A stretch of DNA of 64,000 nucleotides from Silicimonas sp. (lineage in GTDB: Bacteria > Pseudomonadota > Alphaproteobacteria > Rhodobacterales > Rhodobacteraceae), in NCBI GenBank assembly GCA_022826205.1, contig JAJDVJ010000057.1, positions 1 through 64,000 on the forward strand. The letters run 5' to 3'. The notes beneath the pieces are model-generated. The model searched no databases. It saw nothing but the letters and a program-made list of their open reading frames with translations, and had not been told where the DNA came from. This document shows, piece by piece, positions 44,662 to 53,819 of the stretch. A program made the position numbers and the translations under genes. The first letter of the stretch is position 1. Each line of letters begins with the position of its first letter.

Positions 44662-46388
44662 TCAATCGACGCCTTGTCGCGCTTGTCCGAGGTCGCCGCA
44701 ACGATAGGGCTGATCACGCCCCGGCACTTCACGTTGAGGCAGGCCGTTTTGCCGCTGGCGATGGCGCGCTCCAAGGCACCGGGGAGGGCGGCTCGTGAGG
44801 TAACCAGCTCCCCGAAACCGCCGAGGCCCTCGAACATCGTGTGAAACGGGATGTCGCGGAAATCGGTGGCATAATGCTGGCCGTTGGCAAACAACCGTTC
44901 CTGTTGCTGGCTGATGCAATCCAGCCCGCCATTGCTGTCCACCACGACAACAATCGGGACATTCTCCTGGAAGCAGGCCTCGATGGACAGGCCGCCTGAC
45001 AGAAAGGCTCCGTCGCCTGTGACCAGAACCGCGGTCCTGTCGCGGTTGAGGTTCTTTGCCGCCAGCGCAAAGGACACGCCGACGCCCAGCAGGCTGTAAT
45101 TTCCGGGATGCAGGATTCCGCCAAGAATCAGCCCCTTCGCGGCGGAGATGTTGGTGGCTATCTCGTTCCAGAAATGGGTATTGCCGCCGTCGAAAACCAG
45201 CCAGTCGCCGTCTTTCATGCCCGCCTGCACGTCGAGCGCCAGTTGCAACGGGTGCATCAGTCGGCCTTCGGCTTCGTCTTTTGCGGTCTCGGCCGCAACA
45301 TGATCACTCCATTCCTGCACCCAGTTCGCGCGGCGGGACCGTTGCAGTTCAAGCCAACCGCCCCAAGTCTTGCCTACCGTAGCGAGTGCACGAAGAAACG
45401 CGCCCGGGTCGGAGAGAAGCTGCACGTCGGCACCGAAGTTGTATTCCAGCTCTTCGTGGCTGCCGTTCACGCAAACCAGCTTGGTGTCGGCTTGAATGAA
45501 TGGTGGGTTGCCGAAGTTCATCTGGTTGTCCAGCCGGCAGCCTACCATAAGGACCAGATCGGCCTCGTGGATTGCGGCCTTTGACGGGTGATACTGGTGG
45601 AAATCGGCAAGACCCATGAAGGCGTCGCAGTCCTCGCTCAGCATCTTTGTGTGGTAGGGCACGTTGAAGACCGGCATCCGGAGCTTCGTGGCAGCCGCGG
45701 CCAAGGCTTCTTCGCCGCCCGACCACCAGATTCCATGACCTCCGATCAGCACCGGGCGCTCGGCCGCGCGAACCAGCGACAGAACTTCGTCCAGCCGTTC
45801 CGGGTCGGGCCAGGCGCGGGCGACCGGTCGGTCGCCGCGGTCGAACGGGCGTTCGTTGCGGCCAACGTCGGCCGGGAAGGAAGAAAACATGATGTCCACT
45901 GGCAGCGACAGATGGACCGGGCCGGGATAACCCGTTGTCGCAGCGCGCCAAGCGCGGTCGACAAACTCACTGATCCGCTCGCCGGCGGTGATCTGCATGG
46001 AGTACTTGGTCAGAGGCGCGGCAATCGCCACGTCGTCGATTTCCTTGAACCCGCCCGCACCTTGACGTTTCAGAGTTGACGAGCCGGTCACGAAGATCAC
46101 CGGGCTGCGTTCGCCCCAGGCCTCCAGCATCGCAGGCACCGCATTGGCAAAGCCTTCCGGTCCCACCAGGCAGACCGAGGGCTTGCGCGTGATCCTCGTA
46201 TGGCCGTCCGCCAGATGCCCGGCCACTTGTTCGTGCGGGCAGTTGATCACCGGCATCTGGCATTCCATGAATCCTTCCAGCGCGGGATTGCAGAAGCCGC
46301 CGGCAAGCGTGAAGGCATGTTCCACACCCTTTTCTTTCAAGGCTCTGGCCAGAAGCGCTCCGCCGCGGATGGTTCGGGTTTTCGTCAT
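44658..46388 (-). CDS. Thiamine-diphosphate-dependent enzyme (acetolactate synthase/2-oxoacid decarboxylase-like)
   Basis: 576 residues with the three TPP-enzyme domains. The catalytic glutamate lies in CPHEQVAGHLADGH (Glu53). The central domain follows, and the cofactor motif GDGAFLSGG...VVVVDSN is in the last third. Glu53 excludes glyoxylate carboligase, which lacks it. Possible reactions are decarboxylation of a 2-oxo acid or cleavage of a 2-hydroxyacyl-CoA. It sits 24 bases after the alpha-hydroxyacid oxidase gene, whose 2-oxo acid product could be its substrate. The stop overlaps the start of the transthyretin-like gene. Confidence 0.83.
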   Translation of the reverse strand: MTKTRTIRGGALLARALKEKGVEHAFTLAGGFCNPALEGFMECQMPVINCPHEQVAGHLADGHTRITRKPSVCLVGPEGFANAVPAMLEAWGERSPVIFVTGSSTLKRQGAGGFKEIDDVAIAAPLTKYSMQITAGERISEFVDRAWRAATTGYPGPVHLSLPVDIMFSSFPADVGRNERPFDRGDRPVARAWPDPERLDEVLSLVRAAERPVLIGGHGIWWSGGEEALAAAATKLRMPVFNVPYHTKMLSEDCDAFMGLADFHQYHPSKAAIHEADLVLMVGCRLDNQMNFGNPPFIQADTKLVCVNGSHEELEYNFGADVQLLSDPGAFLRALATVGKTWGGWLELQRSRRANWVQEWSDHVAAETAKDEAEGRLMHPLQLALDVQAGMKDGDWLVFDGGNTHFWNEIATNISAAKGLILGGILHPGNYSLLGVGVSFALAAKNLNRDRTAVLVTGDGAFLSGGLSIEACFQENVPIVVVVDSNGGLDCISQQQERLFANGQHYATDFRDIPFHTMFEGLGGFGELVTSRAALPGALERAIASGKTACLNVKCRGVISPIVAATSDKRDKASIE

Positions 46389-46412
46389 CGTTTGGATGGG
46401 CTCCCGTATGGA

Positions 46413-47594
46413 TCAGGTAGAAGCCGATGTCGGCACGGCTCGATGCACGGTTGCATAATGCGCAGTTTGGGCACCGGGTGTGAAGAGAACTTGGCTCGTG
46501 ATGTCTTCAATGCGGTTGATCCCGATTTGCGCCATGGCTAGATCAATGTCCTCCGCGAAGCACTGCAGCAGTGATTGAAGCCCAGCCCCGCCCGCCGCGG
46601 CAAGTGCATAAAGCGTCGGGCGACCCAACATCACGAAGTCGGCCCCAAGCGCGAGGGCCTTCACGACGTCCTCGCCGTTTCGAATGCCGCTGTCGAACAG
46701 CAAGGGATAGTCTGGGCCGACGGTGTCTCGGATGATCGGCAGGAGATCAATCGCTGGTGGCGCGCTGTCAAGCTGGCGGCCACCGTGGTTGGAGACGTAG
46801 ACCGCATCAACACCAAGACCTTGCACGCGGACAGCGTCAACGGGCGAGGTGATGCCTTTGACGATCAACTTGCCAGTCCAGCGCTCCCTCAGTTCTTGCA
46901 GGAATGCCCAGTCCGCGCCCGCGCGGCTGGCCTTTCTGTCGAACCCCTTGCTTTCGGTCGCGAAATTGCGCGGTGCAGGGACACCATGCGCCAAGGTCGA
47001 AATGGACCATCGAGGATGCAACGCAAAATCTAGGAATGCGCGTGGAGTCAGTCGGAACGGCAAGTTGAAACCATTCTGCTGATCCCTGGTCCGACGTGAT
47101 ACTTCGGGCACATCAATGGTCAGGATCAAGGTGTCGTAGCCTGCGTTTTGCGCACGCTCGGCCGCACTGAATGTGGCGCGCGCCGTTTGTCCGAAATACA
47201 GTTGGAACCAGGTCAGGTCACCGCTCCATCGCCGCATGTCCTCCAGACTGCTTGAGCCAGCGGACGACAGACACACCGGCATGTTTCTGTCCGTCGCAGA
47301 TCGCGCAATCAACGCATCGCCCCTTGGGCAGGCAAGATTGCACATCCCCATGGGCGCGATGCCGAGCGGCAAGCCGTACTCGACGCCAAGGAACCGCGTT
47401 ACCAAAGACCGTTTCCCCACGTCCGCCATCGCGCGCGGCTGCAGCGTGATGTCGTCGAACCGGGTCTCGTTCCTCCTTGCACCCACCTCGCGTCCGGCAG
47501 CTCCCTCGAAGAAGTCGAAAATCATGCGCGGCAGGCGTTTCTTGGCGAGACGCTTGGCATCTTCGGTCAAGAATATTCTGGGCCTCTGTCTCAC
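46413..47594 (-). CDS. FMN-dependent alpha-hydroxyacid dehydrogenase/oxidase
   Basis: 393 residues of the glycolate oxidase/L-lactate dehydrogenase/mandelate dehydrogenase family. Landmarks are IAPMGMCNLACPRGDALIA, WFQLYFGQTA (Tyr133), LIVKGI (Lys246) and the active-site signature SNHGGRQLD (268-276, with His270 as catalytic base). The N-terminal FDFFEGAAG carries Phe where lactate/glycolate enzymes usually have a carboxylate-binding Tyr. This may indicate a different hydroxy acid. It is first in the minus-strand operon with the TPP enzyme, transthyretin-like and DmdA-like genes, and divergent from the TRAP transporter genes. Confidence 0.88.
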   Translation of the reverse strand: MRQRPRIFLTEDAKRLAKKRLPRMIFDFFEGAAGREVGARRNETRFDDITLQPRAMADVGKRSLVTRFLGVEYGLPLGIAPMGMCNLACPRGDALIARSATDRNMPVCLSSAGSSSLEDMRRWSGDLTWFQLYFGQTARATFSAAERAQNAGYDTLILTIDVPEVSRRTRDQQNGFNLPFRLTPRAFLDFALHPRWSISTLAHGVPAPRNFATESKGFDRKASRAGADWAFLQELRERWTGKLIVKGITSPVDAVRVQGLGVDAVYVSNHGGRQLDSAPPAIDLLPIIRDTVGPDYPLLFDSGIRNGEDVVKALALGADFVMLGRPTLYALAAAGGAGLQSLLQCFAEDIDLAMAQIGINRIEDITSQVLFTPGAQTAHYATVHRAVPTSAST

Positions 47595-47882
47595 GTTGGT
47601 CCAATCCGTCGCGGAAGTTCAGTTCGACCTCAAAAGTATCGGCAGCGAAAGGGGCCACACCAATCAAAAAACCTCCGGCACCTATTCGCCTGCGCTATAT
47701 TAGGGCGGGGACCGGGTCGCACACATAGCAGGGGCGCATAAATGCCGCGCAGAATTCGATTAGTTTACCCAAGACATCGTGCGATAGCCTTGATGGACCA
47801 AGACCGGGGGCGTGGCTCTCGGTTAGACCAGCACATGTACCGCCTCAGGAGCGGCTGTGCCGAAACTGAATGGAAGGAAGTC

Positions 47883-48884
47883 ATGAAACTCTTGAAACCA
47901 ATCGCCGCAGCCGTGCTTTTGTCCTCGGCCGTATTGCTGAGCGGCGTCGCGCAAGCTCAAGACCATTTGGCGCGACTTTCGGTTCACTGGGGGCCGAAGC
48001 ATCACAGCGCCATTCACACGCAGATGTTCGCCGACGAGGTCAACAAGCGCGCCGAGGGCCGGCTGCGCGTCGATGTCTTCCCGTCGGGCCAGCTGTTCGG
48101 AATTCGCGAGCAACTGGGCGCCGTCACTTCGAACGCGGTCGAAATGGGCGGGATCGTCGGTGTCGTGTCCTTTCCGCCGATCAACAAGAACTACAACGTC
48201 GTGTCCTTTTCCGGGCTCTTCGATAGCTATGGCGAGCAGCGGGCTTTCTTCACGGATGATGCCGTGGGCCAGGCCGTCTGGGACGACATCACCAGGAAGT
48301 CGGATACGGTTCTCTTGATGTATAACCCTGTCGGCCCGGTGATGACCTTCAGCACAAAGGAATTGAACGGCATTGAAACCATGGCCGGCCTGAAGGCCCG
48401 CGCCCTGATCGGGGCCGAACGACCGATGTGGGAAGCGCTTGGCGCAAACACCGTCTCGATGCCCACTGGCGAGGTCTATTCCGGTCTGCAGACCAGCCTG
48501 ATCGACACGATCAACAGCCCGCCGGGTTCGATCCGCGCGTTCAGCTGGTGGGAATTCCTGACCCACGGCCAGAAGCCTTATCAGTACTATGCGGACGCAT
48601 ACATCATGGCCAATGCCACATGGTTCAACGGCTTGCCTGAAGACTTGCAACAGCTGCTTATGGATGTAGGTGCCGAAGTCGGCAAGATCTCGACAGATAC
48701 GATCCTGAGGACCGGCGAAGAGACACTGACCGAGTTCCAGGAGCGTGGCGGCATAGTCAACACGCTTGAAGGGGACAAGCTGGCAGCCTTTCAAATGCTG
48801 ATGACCGACAAGGTGCAGCCTGCGGTCGCCGACAAGATAGACGCCGAGGTTCTTGACGCCGCAAAGGCCTTCGGTGCCAACTGA
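47883..48884 (+). CDS. TRAP transporter substrate-binding protein, DctP family
   Basis: About 333 residues from the ATG at 47883, after GGAAGGAAG. The signal peptide is MKLLKPIAAAVLLSSAVLL, ending AQA. Family features are HTQMFADEVNKRAEGRLRVDVFPSGQLFG near residues 45-75 and MAGLKARALIGAERPMWEALGANTVSMPTGEVYSGLQTSLIDT, whose central Arg usually binds the substrate carboxylate. It captures an organic acid in the periplasm for the DctQ and DctM subunits downstream. The exact ligand is not evident. Confidence 0.92.
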   Translation: MKLLKPIAAAVLLSSAVLLSGVAQAQDHLARLSVHWGPKHHSAIHTQMFADEVNKRAEGRLRVDVFPSGQLFGIREQLGAVTSNAVEMGGIVGVVSFPPINKNYNVVSFSGLFDSYGEQRAFFTDDAVGQAVWDDITRKSDTVLLMYNPVGPVMTFSTKELNGIETMAGLKARALIGAERPMWEALGANTVSMPTGEVYSGLQTSLIDTINSPPGSIRAFSWWEFLTHGQKPYQYYADAYIMANATWFNGLPEDLQQLLMDVGAEVGKISTDTILRTGEETLTEFQERGGIVNTLEGDKLAAFQMLMTDKVQPAVADKIDAEVLDAAKAFGAN

Positions 48885-48898
48885 GCAATGACATGTGA

Positions 48899-48927
48899 GG
48901 CTCCCGTCGCCAGTGGCGGGGGCCTTT
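48899..48927 (+). terminator. Hairpin between the TRAP P and Q genes
   Basis: GGCTCCCGTC pairs with GGCGGGGGCC, including G-T pairs, around a small loop and is followed by TTT. The position, directly after the abundant binding-protein gene, fits a partial terminator or mRNA stabiliser. Confidence 0.5.
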
Positions 48928-48949
48928 CGATCCATCGGGTGGCCATCCA

Positions 48950-49468
48950 GTGACATTGATCCTCCGTCCCCTTCGGGCCGTGAACCATGTGTTGGAAATC
49001 CTGACTTCGGTCCTGTCGTCCACGATTGCCGCCATCATGGTGCTGGCATTGACGATGAGCGCGGTCACGCGATACGTCAGCGGCACGGGTTACGACTGGT
49101 TCATTGAACTTCCGCCGGCGTTGGTGCCTTGGCTGGTGTTTCCACTTCTCGGTCCGCTGTTGCGGTCTGGCGCGCATATCCAGGTGGACCTGGCGCCGAA
49201 CTTCCTGGGAGGCAAGGCACTCTGCCTGCTGCAAGTCTTCGTCTTTGCGACAATGCTGGTGGGGGCGGTGATCTTCTTCATCGCCGGCAACGAGGCTGTG
49301 GCGCTGTTTCGACGGCTGGGCCAGTTGATGGAGCTGGAGATCGAACTGCCGATCTGGTGGATGTACCTGGCCTTTCCGACGGGTTTTGCCATCCTCTTCC
49401 TGTTCTCGCTTGAACTGTTGCTGGAGACGCTGGCGAAACTGGTGGTACCGGAGGAGTCGGCATCATGA
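48950..49468 (+). CDS. TRAP transporter small membrane subunit, DctQ family
   Basis: 172 residues with four predicted helices, starting at a GTG. Typical DctQ features are the early helix followed by SAVTRYVSGTGYDWFIELPPALVPWLVFPLLG, then GAHIQVDL between helices 2 and 3. The stop overlaps the DctM ATG. Confidence 0.88.
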   Translation: MTLILRPLRAVNHVLEILTSVLSSTIAAIMVLALTMSAVTRYVSGTGYDWFIELPPALVPWLVFPLLGPLLRSGAHIQVDLAPNFLGGKALCLLQVFVFATMLVGAVIFFIAGNEAVALFRRLGQLMELEIELPIWWMYLAFPTGFAILFLFSLELLLETLAKLVVPEESAS

Positions 49469-50733
49469 ATTCCGCCGCCGTCCTTCTGTCTTTGGTCCTT
49501 CTCATCCTTGCGGTGCCGATCTTCATGGTCTTCGGATTGGGTAGCGCAACCGTGGCGATCTGGGGCCTGAAGCTTCCCTGGTCAACGCTGATCCAGGTTT
49601 CGTTCGGCTCGATGACCAAACATGTGCTGATCGCCGTGCCGCTGTTCATCTTTGCTGGCATGGTCATGCTGCGTGGCGGTGCTGCCGCAAGGCTCGTCCA
49701 CTTCGCGACAACGTTGGTCGGACATTGGCCAGGTGGCCTGGGCATCGCGATGATCCTCGCCATGGGTTTTTTTGCCGCATTTTGCGGTTCGATCCTTGCG
49801 GCCATCACAGCGGTCGGTACGATCATGATCCCGCAGATGGTGGATCAAGGATATCCCAAGCCCTTTGTCATCGTGCTGGCAGCGTCGGCGGCGTTTCTTG
49901 AAGCACTCATCCCACCGTCGAACGCGGCGATCCTGTTCTCCGCGTTGACCGATGTACCTGTGTCACGAACCTTCGCGGCGGGCTTTGTGCCCGGGTTCGT
50001 GCTGATCGTCATCTTGGGGGTGGTCGTCACTTGGAAGTGCCGACACCTGAAGAACCCGAACAAGGCAACTGTCAGTGAACGCCTCGCGGCCTTGTGGGCT
50101 GCCATTCCTGGGTTGTTCACACCGGTCATTATTTTGGGCGGCATCTATGCCGGGTTGCTGACGCCTTCGGAATCTGCAGCCGTCGCCGGAATTTGGGCCA
50201 TCCTGATTGGCATGTTGATCTATCGCGAGCTCACTTTCCGTGGCATCGTCAGTGCCCTTTATGAGACCGCACGCATCACTGCTGTGATCTTTGCGATCAT
50301 TGCAATGGCCACCTTTCTGAGCGTCGTTCTGACCTATAGCCAGACCCCGCAGAAGATCATCGCCTATTTCACTGAGATGGGAGGAACGCCGCTGACCTTC
50401 TGGCTCTCGGTCGCGATCATCTGCCTGATCCTGGGCACATTCGTCGAAATCGTCCCGGTTTTCTATCTGACCGTCCCGATCTTCGCCGCCCTTGCCCTGT
50501 CCTTGAACCTGAACATCCTGCATCTTTATGTGGTTTTCGTCGCCTTCGCCGGGATCGGGATGATTACCCCGCCGGTTTGCGTAGGCATCTACACTGCGGC
50601 AGGCGTGGCCAAGGAAAGCCCCGAGAGGACCTTCAGAGAGGTGCCGCTTTTTGTCTGTGTCGGCATTGTTTTCGGGTTGTTGATGATCTTCTTTCCAGCA
50701 GCGGCGACCTGGTTGCCTGAGATCTTGAACTAG
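49465..50733 (+). CDS. TRAP transporter large permease, DctM family
   Basis: 422 residues with about 12 predicted membrane segments. Family landmarks are IAVPLFIFAGMVMLRGG, FFAAFCGSILAAITAVGTIMIPQM, EALIPPSNAAILFSALTDVPVSRTFAAGFVPG, LTPSESAAVAGIWAILIG and IGMITPPVCVGIY. It carries the substrate across the inner membrane using a sodium gradient. The final TAG shares the tetranucleotide CTAG with the stop codon of the convergent LysR gene. Confidence 0.93.
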   Translation: MNSAAVLLSLVLLILAVPIFMVFGLGSATVAIWGLKLPWSTLIQVSFGSMTKHVLIAVPLFIFAGMVMLRGGAAARLVHFATTLVGHWPGGLGIAMILAMGFFAAFCGSILAAITAVGTIMIPQMVDQGYPKPFVIVLAASAAFLEALIPPSNAAILFSALTDVPVSRTFAAGFVPGFVLIVILGVVVTWKCRHLKNPNKATVSERLAALWAAIPGLFTPVIILGGIYAGLLTPSESAAVAGIWAILIGMLIYRELTFRGIVSALYETARITAVIFAIIAMATFLSVVLTYSQTPQKIIAYFTEMGGTPLTFWLSVAIICLILGTFVEIVPVFYLTVPIFAALALSLNLNILHLYVVFVAFAGIGMITPPVCVGIYTAAGVAKESPERTFREVPLFVCVGIVFGLLMIFFPAAATWLPEILN

Positions 50734-51656
50734 CCCCGCATTCGTAGCGCATTGACGAACTCGACGCGCGCAGTCAACTGGCTGGCAAAGAGATCGACGA
50801 AGGAAAGGGCCTGCCGTGAGAGTTGTTCAGGCCCCGCCGCGATGATCGACACGAAGTAGGTCAGGTTCTGGACTACCGGTCGAAAGACGACGCCCCCCAT
50901 GCGCACCGCTTGCTCGGCGGAAAATGGATCCGCGACGGCCAAGGCCCCGGTTTCACGGACAAGTGCGCCTGCCAGCGGCATGTTCGCTGCCGATAGCCGT
51001 GATCGGCTTTGCAGTTGTTGCGATAGGCCAGGGTCCATGGACATCATCGTGTCGGGATACGTGCCACCGAATGTCACAAAGGTCTCCGTGAGGGCCACTT
51101 CTTCCAGGTCGATTGTGCCTCCTTCCTGGGCCAGTGGATGATCTTCGGGCAGGAGGCAGACGTACGGCGCAGACGTCTGAAACATCGTCTCGACCCCTTC
51201 GTGGTTCGCCTCACGCCCGACAATTCCCAGATCGACCTGACGCATCTGCACCGCGTCCAGAATGGCAGGGGTGTTTCGCGAGTTGATGGTGAATCGGATC
51301 TCGGGATTTTCGCGATAGACACGACCCACGGCGGCGGGCAATTCGATCAATGCAATCGACTGGATCGTGCTGATTGAGATAGTCCCGCCCTGGGACGTGC
51401 GGATCGACTTGGCAAGTTCCTGCAGCCGATCGATGCCGACAAACATGCCTTCGACACCCTTGTAGAACTGTTGCCCTTCAACCGTCGGCGTCAAGCCGCG
51501 CCCAACCCGCGCGAACAGGGGAAATCCGGCTGAACGCTCAAGGTCGGCTATCAGCCGACTGACGCTTGGTTGCGAAATATGCATCATGTTCGCCGCCTCA
51601 GTGATTGAGCCGCAGCGAATGGTCGCCCTGAATGCTTCCAGTTGTCTCAGGTTCAC
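50730..51656 (-). CDS. LysR-type transcriptional regulator
   Basis: 308 residues. The helix-turn-helix domain is MNLRQLEAFRATIRCGSITEAANMMHISQPSVSRLIADLERSAGF, followed by a periplasmic-binding-protein-like effector domain. The domain GLTPTVEGQQFYKGVEGMF marks the linker. It is divergent from the acyl-CoA dehydrogenase operon, with 185 bases between starts and a dyad in the gap. Control of that operon, and possibly of the TRAP genes that converge on it, is likely. Confidence 0.9.
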   Translation of the reverse strand: MNLRQLEAFRATIRCGSITEAANMMHISQPSVSRLIADLERSAGFPLFARVGRGLTPTVEGQQFYKGVEGMFVGIDRLQELAKSIRTSQGGTISISTIQSIALIELPAAVGRVYRENPEIRFTINSRNTPAILDAVQMRQVDLGIVGREANHEGVETMFQTSAPYVCLLPEDHPLAQEGGTIDLEEVALTETFVTFGGTYPDTMMSMDPGLSQQLQSRSRLSAANMPLAGALVRETGALAVADPFSAEQAVRMGGVVFRPVVQNLTYFVSIIAAGPEQLSRQALSFVDLFASQLTARVEFVNALRMRG

Positions 51657-51719
51657 GGATTCAACTCTTGCGCTTTCGCTATGTGTTGCTTCTAAGCATT
51701 TGCCAGTGCTTTGTATAGG

Positions 51720-51738
51720 ATGGGAAGTTGCATCCCAT
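51720..51738. promoter_or_regulatory. LysR-type operator candidate
   Basis: The perfect dyad ATGGGA-N7-TCCCAT lies 64 bases from the LysR start codon and 104 bases from the acyl-CoA dehydrogenase start. Size, symmetry and location fit a LysR-type binding site between regulator and target operon. Confidence 0.45.
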
Positions 51739-51841
51739 TTGGGTATGGGTTCATCTGCAAATTAAATTGGCCTTGTCCCGCACAACTTCCTACGCTTTCG
51801 ACGCAAGGCGACGACATGCTGACCAAGATGCCAGGCTTCCG

Positions 51842-53008
51842 ATGACTAACCTCGAGTTCCCGAAATCTGCTTGGATCGACGACGAACTGTCGATGCTGGA
51901 AGACGCCTGCCGCCAGTTTTATGAACGTGAATGTGTACCACACTACGCGGACTGGGAAGCCGAAGGTGCATTCCCGCGAGACCTTTGGCGGAAGGCTGGC
52001 GAGATGGGATTGCTGGGCGCGGAGGTTCCCGAGGCGTATGGTGGACTCGGAGGCTCATTCGCCCATGATGCGGTGATCGCCTATCAGGGAAATCTGGCCG
52101 GAATCGATGGCTGGGGCGGCGGGTTGCACAACTCGATCGTGATCCCATACCTGATCCACTACGGTTCGGAAGATCAAAAGCACGACATCCTGCCTCGCAT
52201 GATTTCGGGCGAGTTGATCGGGGCAATCGCGATGACCGAACCGGGGGCCGGATCGGATCTGCAGAACATCAAGACAATTGCCGTGAAAGACGGCAATCAC
52301 TACCGGATCAGAGGATCGAAGACGTTCATCACAAACGGAGCGTTAGCAAATCTGATCATCGTTGCCGCCAAGACCGACCCCGACGCTGGGGCGCGCGGAA
52401 TTTCATTGATCCTGATCGAAACCGACGGGCTGGAAGGCTTTCGAAGGGGCCGCAACCTGGACAAGCTGGGAATGAAGTCGAACGATACGTCGGAGCTGTT
52501 TTTCGACGATATGCGCGTCCCGACTTCGGCGCTTCTCGGGCCGGAGGAAGGTCAGGGTTTCGTCCAGATGATGCAACAGCTTCCGCAGGAACGCTTGCTG
52601 GTTGCCGTCTACGCCGTCGCCCGGATCGAACGGGCGCTTCGCCACACAGTGGACTACGTGAAGGAGCGTGCGGCCTTCGGCCAGAAGATTTCCGAGTTCC
52701 AGAACACGCAATTCGTGCTTGCCGAATGCACGACGGAAGGAACCGTTGCCAAGACTTTCCTTGATGCCTGCATCGCCGAGCACTTGGAAGGACGGCTGAC
52801 CACCGAAAAAGCCTCGATGGCGAAGTATTGGCTGACCGACCTGCAGGCAAAGATCATAGATCGCTGCCTGCAACTCTTTGGAGGTTACGGTGTAATGGCC
52901 GAATACCCGATGGAGAGGATGTATCGCGACAACCGGATCGAGCGGATCTATGCAGGGACCAACGAGATAATGAAGCTGGTGATCGCTCGTGGACTTTTGA
53001 GGGATTGA
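51842..53008 (+). CDS. Acyl-CoA dehydrogenase, long-chain (LCAD) type
   Basis: About 388 residues from the ATG at 51842 (MTNLEFPKSAWI). It shows MTEPGAGSDLQNIKT (FAD/substrate region), RNLDKLGMKSNDTSELFFDDMRVP and FGQKISEFQNTQFVLAE. The C-terminal motif reads IYAGTNEIM, so the usual medium-chain catalytic Glu is Ala. As in long-chain enzymes, the base is instead supplied by PQERL (Glu250). The enzyme oxidises an acyl-CoA at the alpha-beta bond and passes electrons to ETF. It opens an operon with a crotonase-like, an SBP56, a ferredoxin and a thiolase gene; a methylthio- or branched acyl-CoA substrate is possible but unproven. Confidence 0.9.
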   Translation: MTNLEFPKSAWIDDELSMLEDACRQFYERECVPHYADWEAEGAFPRDLWRKAGEMGLLGAEVPEAYGGLGGSFAHDAVIAYQGNLAGIDGWGGGLHNSIVIPYLIHYGSEDQKHDILPRMISGELIGAIAMTEPGAGSDLQNIKTIAVKDGNHYRIRGSKTFITNGALANLIIVAAKTDPDAGARGISLILIETDGLEGFRRGRNLDKLGMKSNDTSELFFDDMRVPTSALLGPEEGQGFVQMMQQLPQERLLVAVYAVARIERALRHTVDYVKERAAFGQKISEFQNTQFVLAECTTEGTVAKTFLDACIAEHLEGRLTTEKASMAKYWLTDLQAKIIDRCLQLFGGYGVMAEYPMERMYRDNRIERIYAGTNEIMKLVIARGLLRD

Positions 53009-53011
53009 GCG

Positions 53012-53806
53012 ATGTGCGAGGACATTCTGCTTGAATTTCGAGAGGGTGCCGTTGCCCGACTGGTGCTGAACCGTCCGGCGGCGCGGAACTCTCTTTCGCT
53101 GGCAATGATGGATGAATTGACAGATGCAATCACCCGGCTTGGGGGCGAGCCTGAAATGCACGTGATTGTCATCGCCGCCAATGGGCCTGTGTTTTGCGCG
53201 GGTCACGATCTGAAAGAGCTGACGGCTGCACGAGAGCATCCCGATAGGGGACAGGCGTTCTTTGAAAGGGCAATGGGGAATTGCGTGCGCCTGATGATGT
53301 CGATCGTGCGCTGTCCGAAGCCGGTGATCGCCGAAGTCCACGGTGTCGCGACGGCGGCAGGCTGCCAGTTGGTGGCTACATGCGATCTGGCCGTCGCCGC
53401 CGAAGACGCACAGTTCGCAACACCAGGTGTCAATATCGGGCTTTTTTGCTCGACCCCGATGGTCGCGCTCACGCGCAACGTCGGACGAAAATCAGCCATG
53501 CGGATGCTCTTGACCGGCGACATGGTGTGTGCCGAGGAAGCGCAGGCCATGGGCCTGGTCAGTGATGTCGCCGCATCGAACGACCTGACGGAAACCACGA
53601 TGGCACTGGCGAGCCGGATCGCCGCGAAATCTCCTGCCACGCTGAAGATCGGCAAGGAGACGTTCTATGCCCAGGTCGAAATGCCGTTGCCTGAGGCTTA
53701 TGAATTTGCCGCCGAGGTCATGGTTCTGAACATGCTGGAGCCCGACGCCCAAGAGGGCATCGGAGCCTTTTTTGAGAGACGCGCACCGCAATGGAATCCA
53801 CTGTAA
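53012..53806 (+). CDS. Crotonase-fold protein, ECHDC3-like, lacking both catalytic glutamates
   Basis: 264 residues with the enoyl-CoA hydratase fold: oxyanion-hole segments FCAGHDLKEL (61-70) and HGVATAAGCQL (110-120). The sequence resembles the ECHDC3 group (VATAAGCQLVATCDLAVA, ATPGVNIGLFCSTPMVAL). At the two positions that hold the acid/base Glu pair of true hydratases it has Gln119 and Gly139. Classical hydration is therefore unlikely. Thioester hydrolysis, isomerisation or a non-catalytic role are alternatives. It starts four bases after the acyl-CoA dehydrogenase stop. Confidence 0.85.
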   Translation: MCEDILLEFREGAVARLVLNRPAARNSLSLAMMDELTDAITRLGGEPEMHVIVIAANGPVFCAGHDLKELTAAREHPDRGQAFFERAMGNCVRLMMSIVRCPKPVIAEVHGVATAAGCQLVATCDLAVAAEDAQFATPGVNIGLFCSTPMVALTRNVGRKSAMRMLLTGDMVCAEEAQAMGLVSDVAASNDLTETTMALASRIAAKSPATLKIGKETFYAQVEMPLPEAYEFAAEVMVLNMLEPDAQEGIGAFFERRAPQWNPL

Positions 53807-53819
53807 GCGTGACAGCCTG

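Noticed and set aside
44308..46388. Purine or ureide catabolism (hydroxyisourate hydrolase plus glyoxylate carboligase)
   Set aside because: The TPP enzyme keeps the catalytic Glu53 that glyoxylate carboligase lacks, the transthyretin-like protein lacks YRGS, and no other purine gene is nearby.
51842..53008. Calling the acyl-CoA dehydrogenase dmdC
   Set aside because: DmdC proteins are much longer, near 600 residues. This 388-residue protein is of the ordinary LCAD type.
53012..53806. Calling the crotonase-like gene dmdD
   Set aside because: DmdD needs two catalytic glutamates, which are Gln and Gly here.
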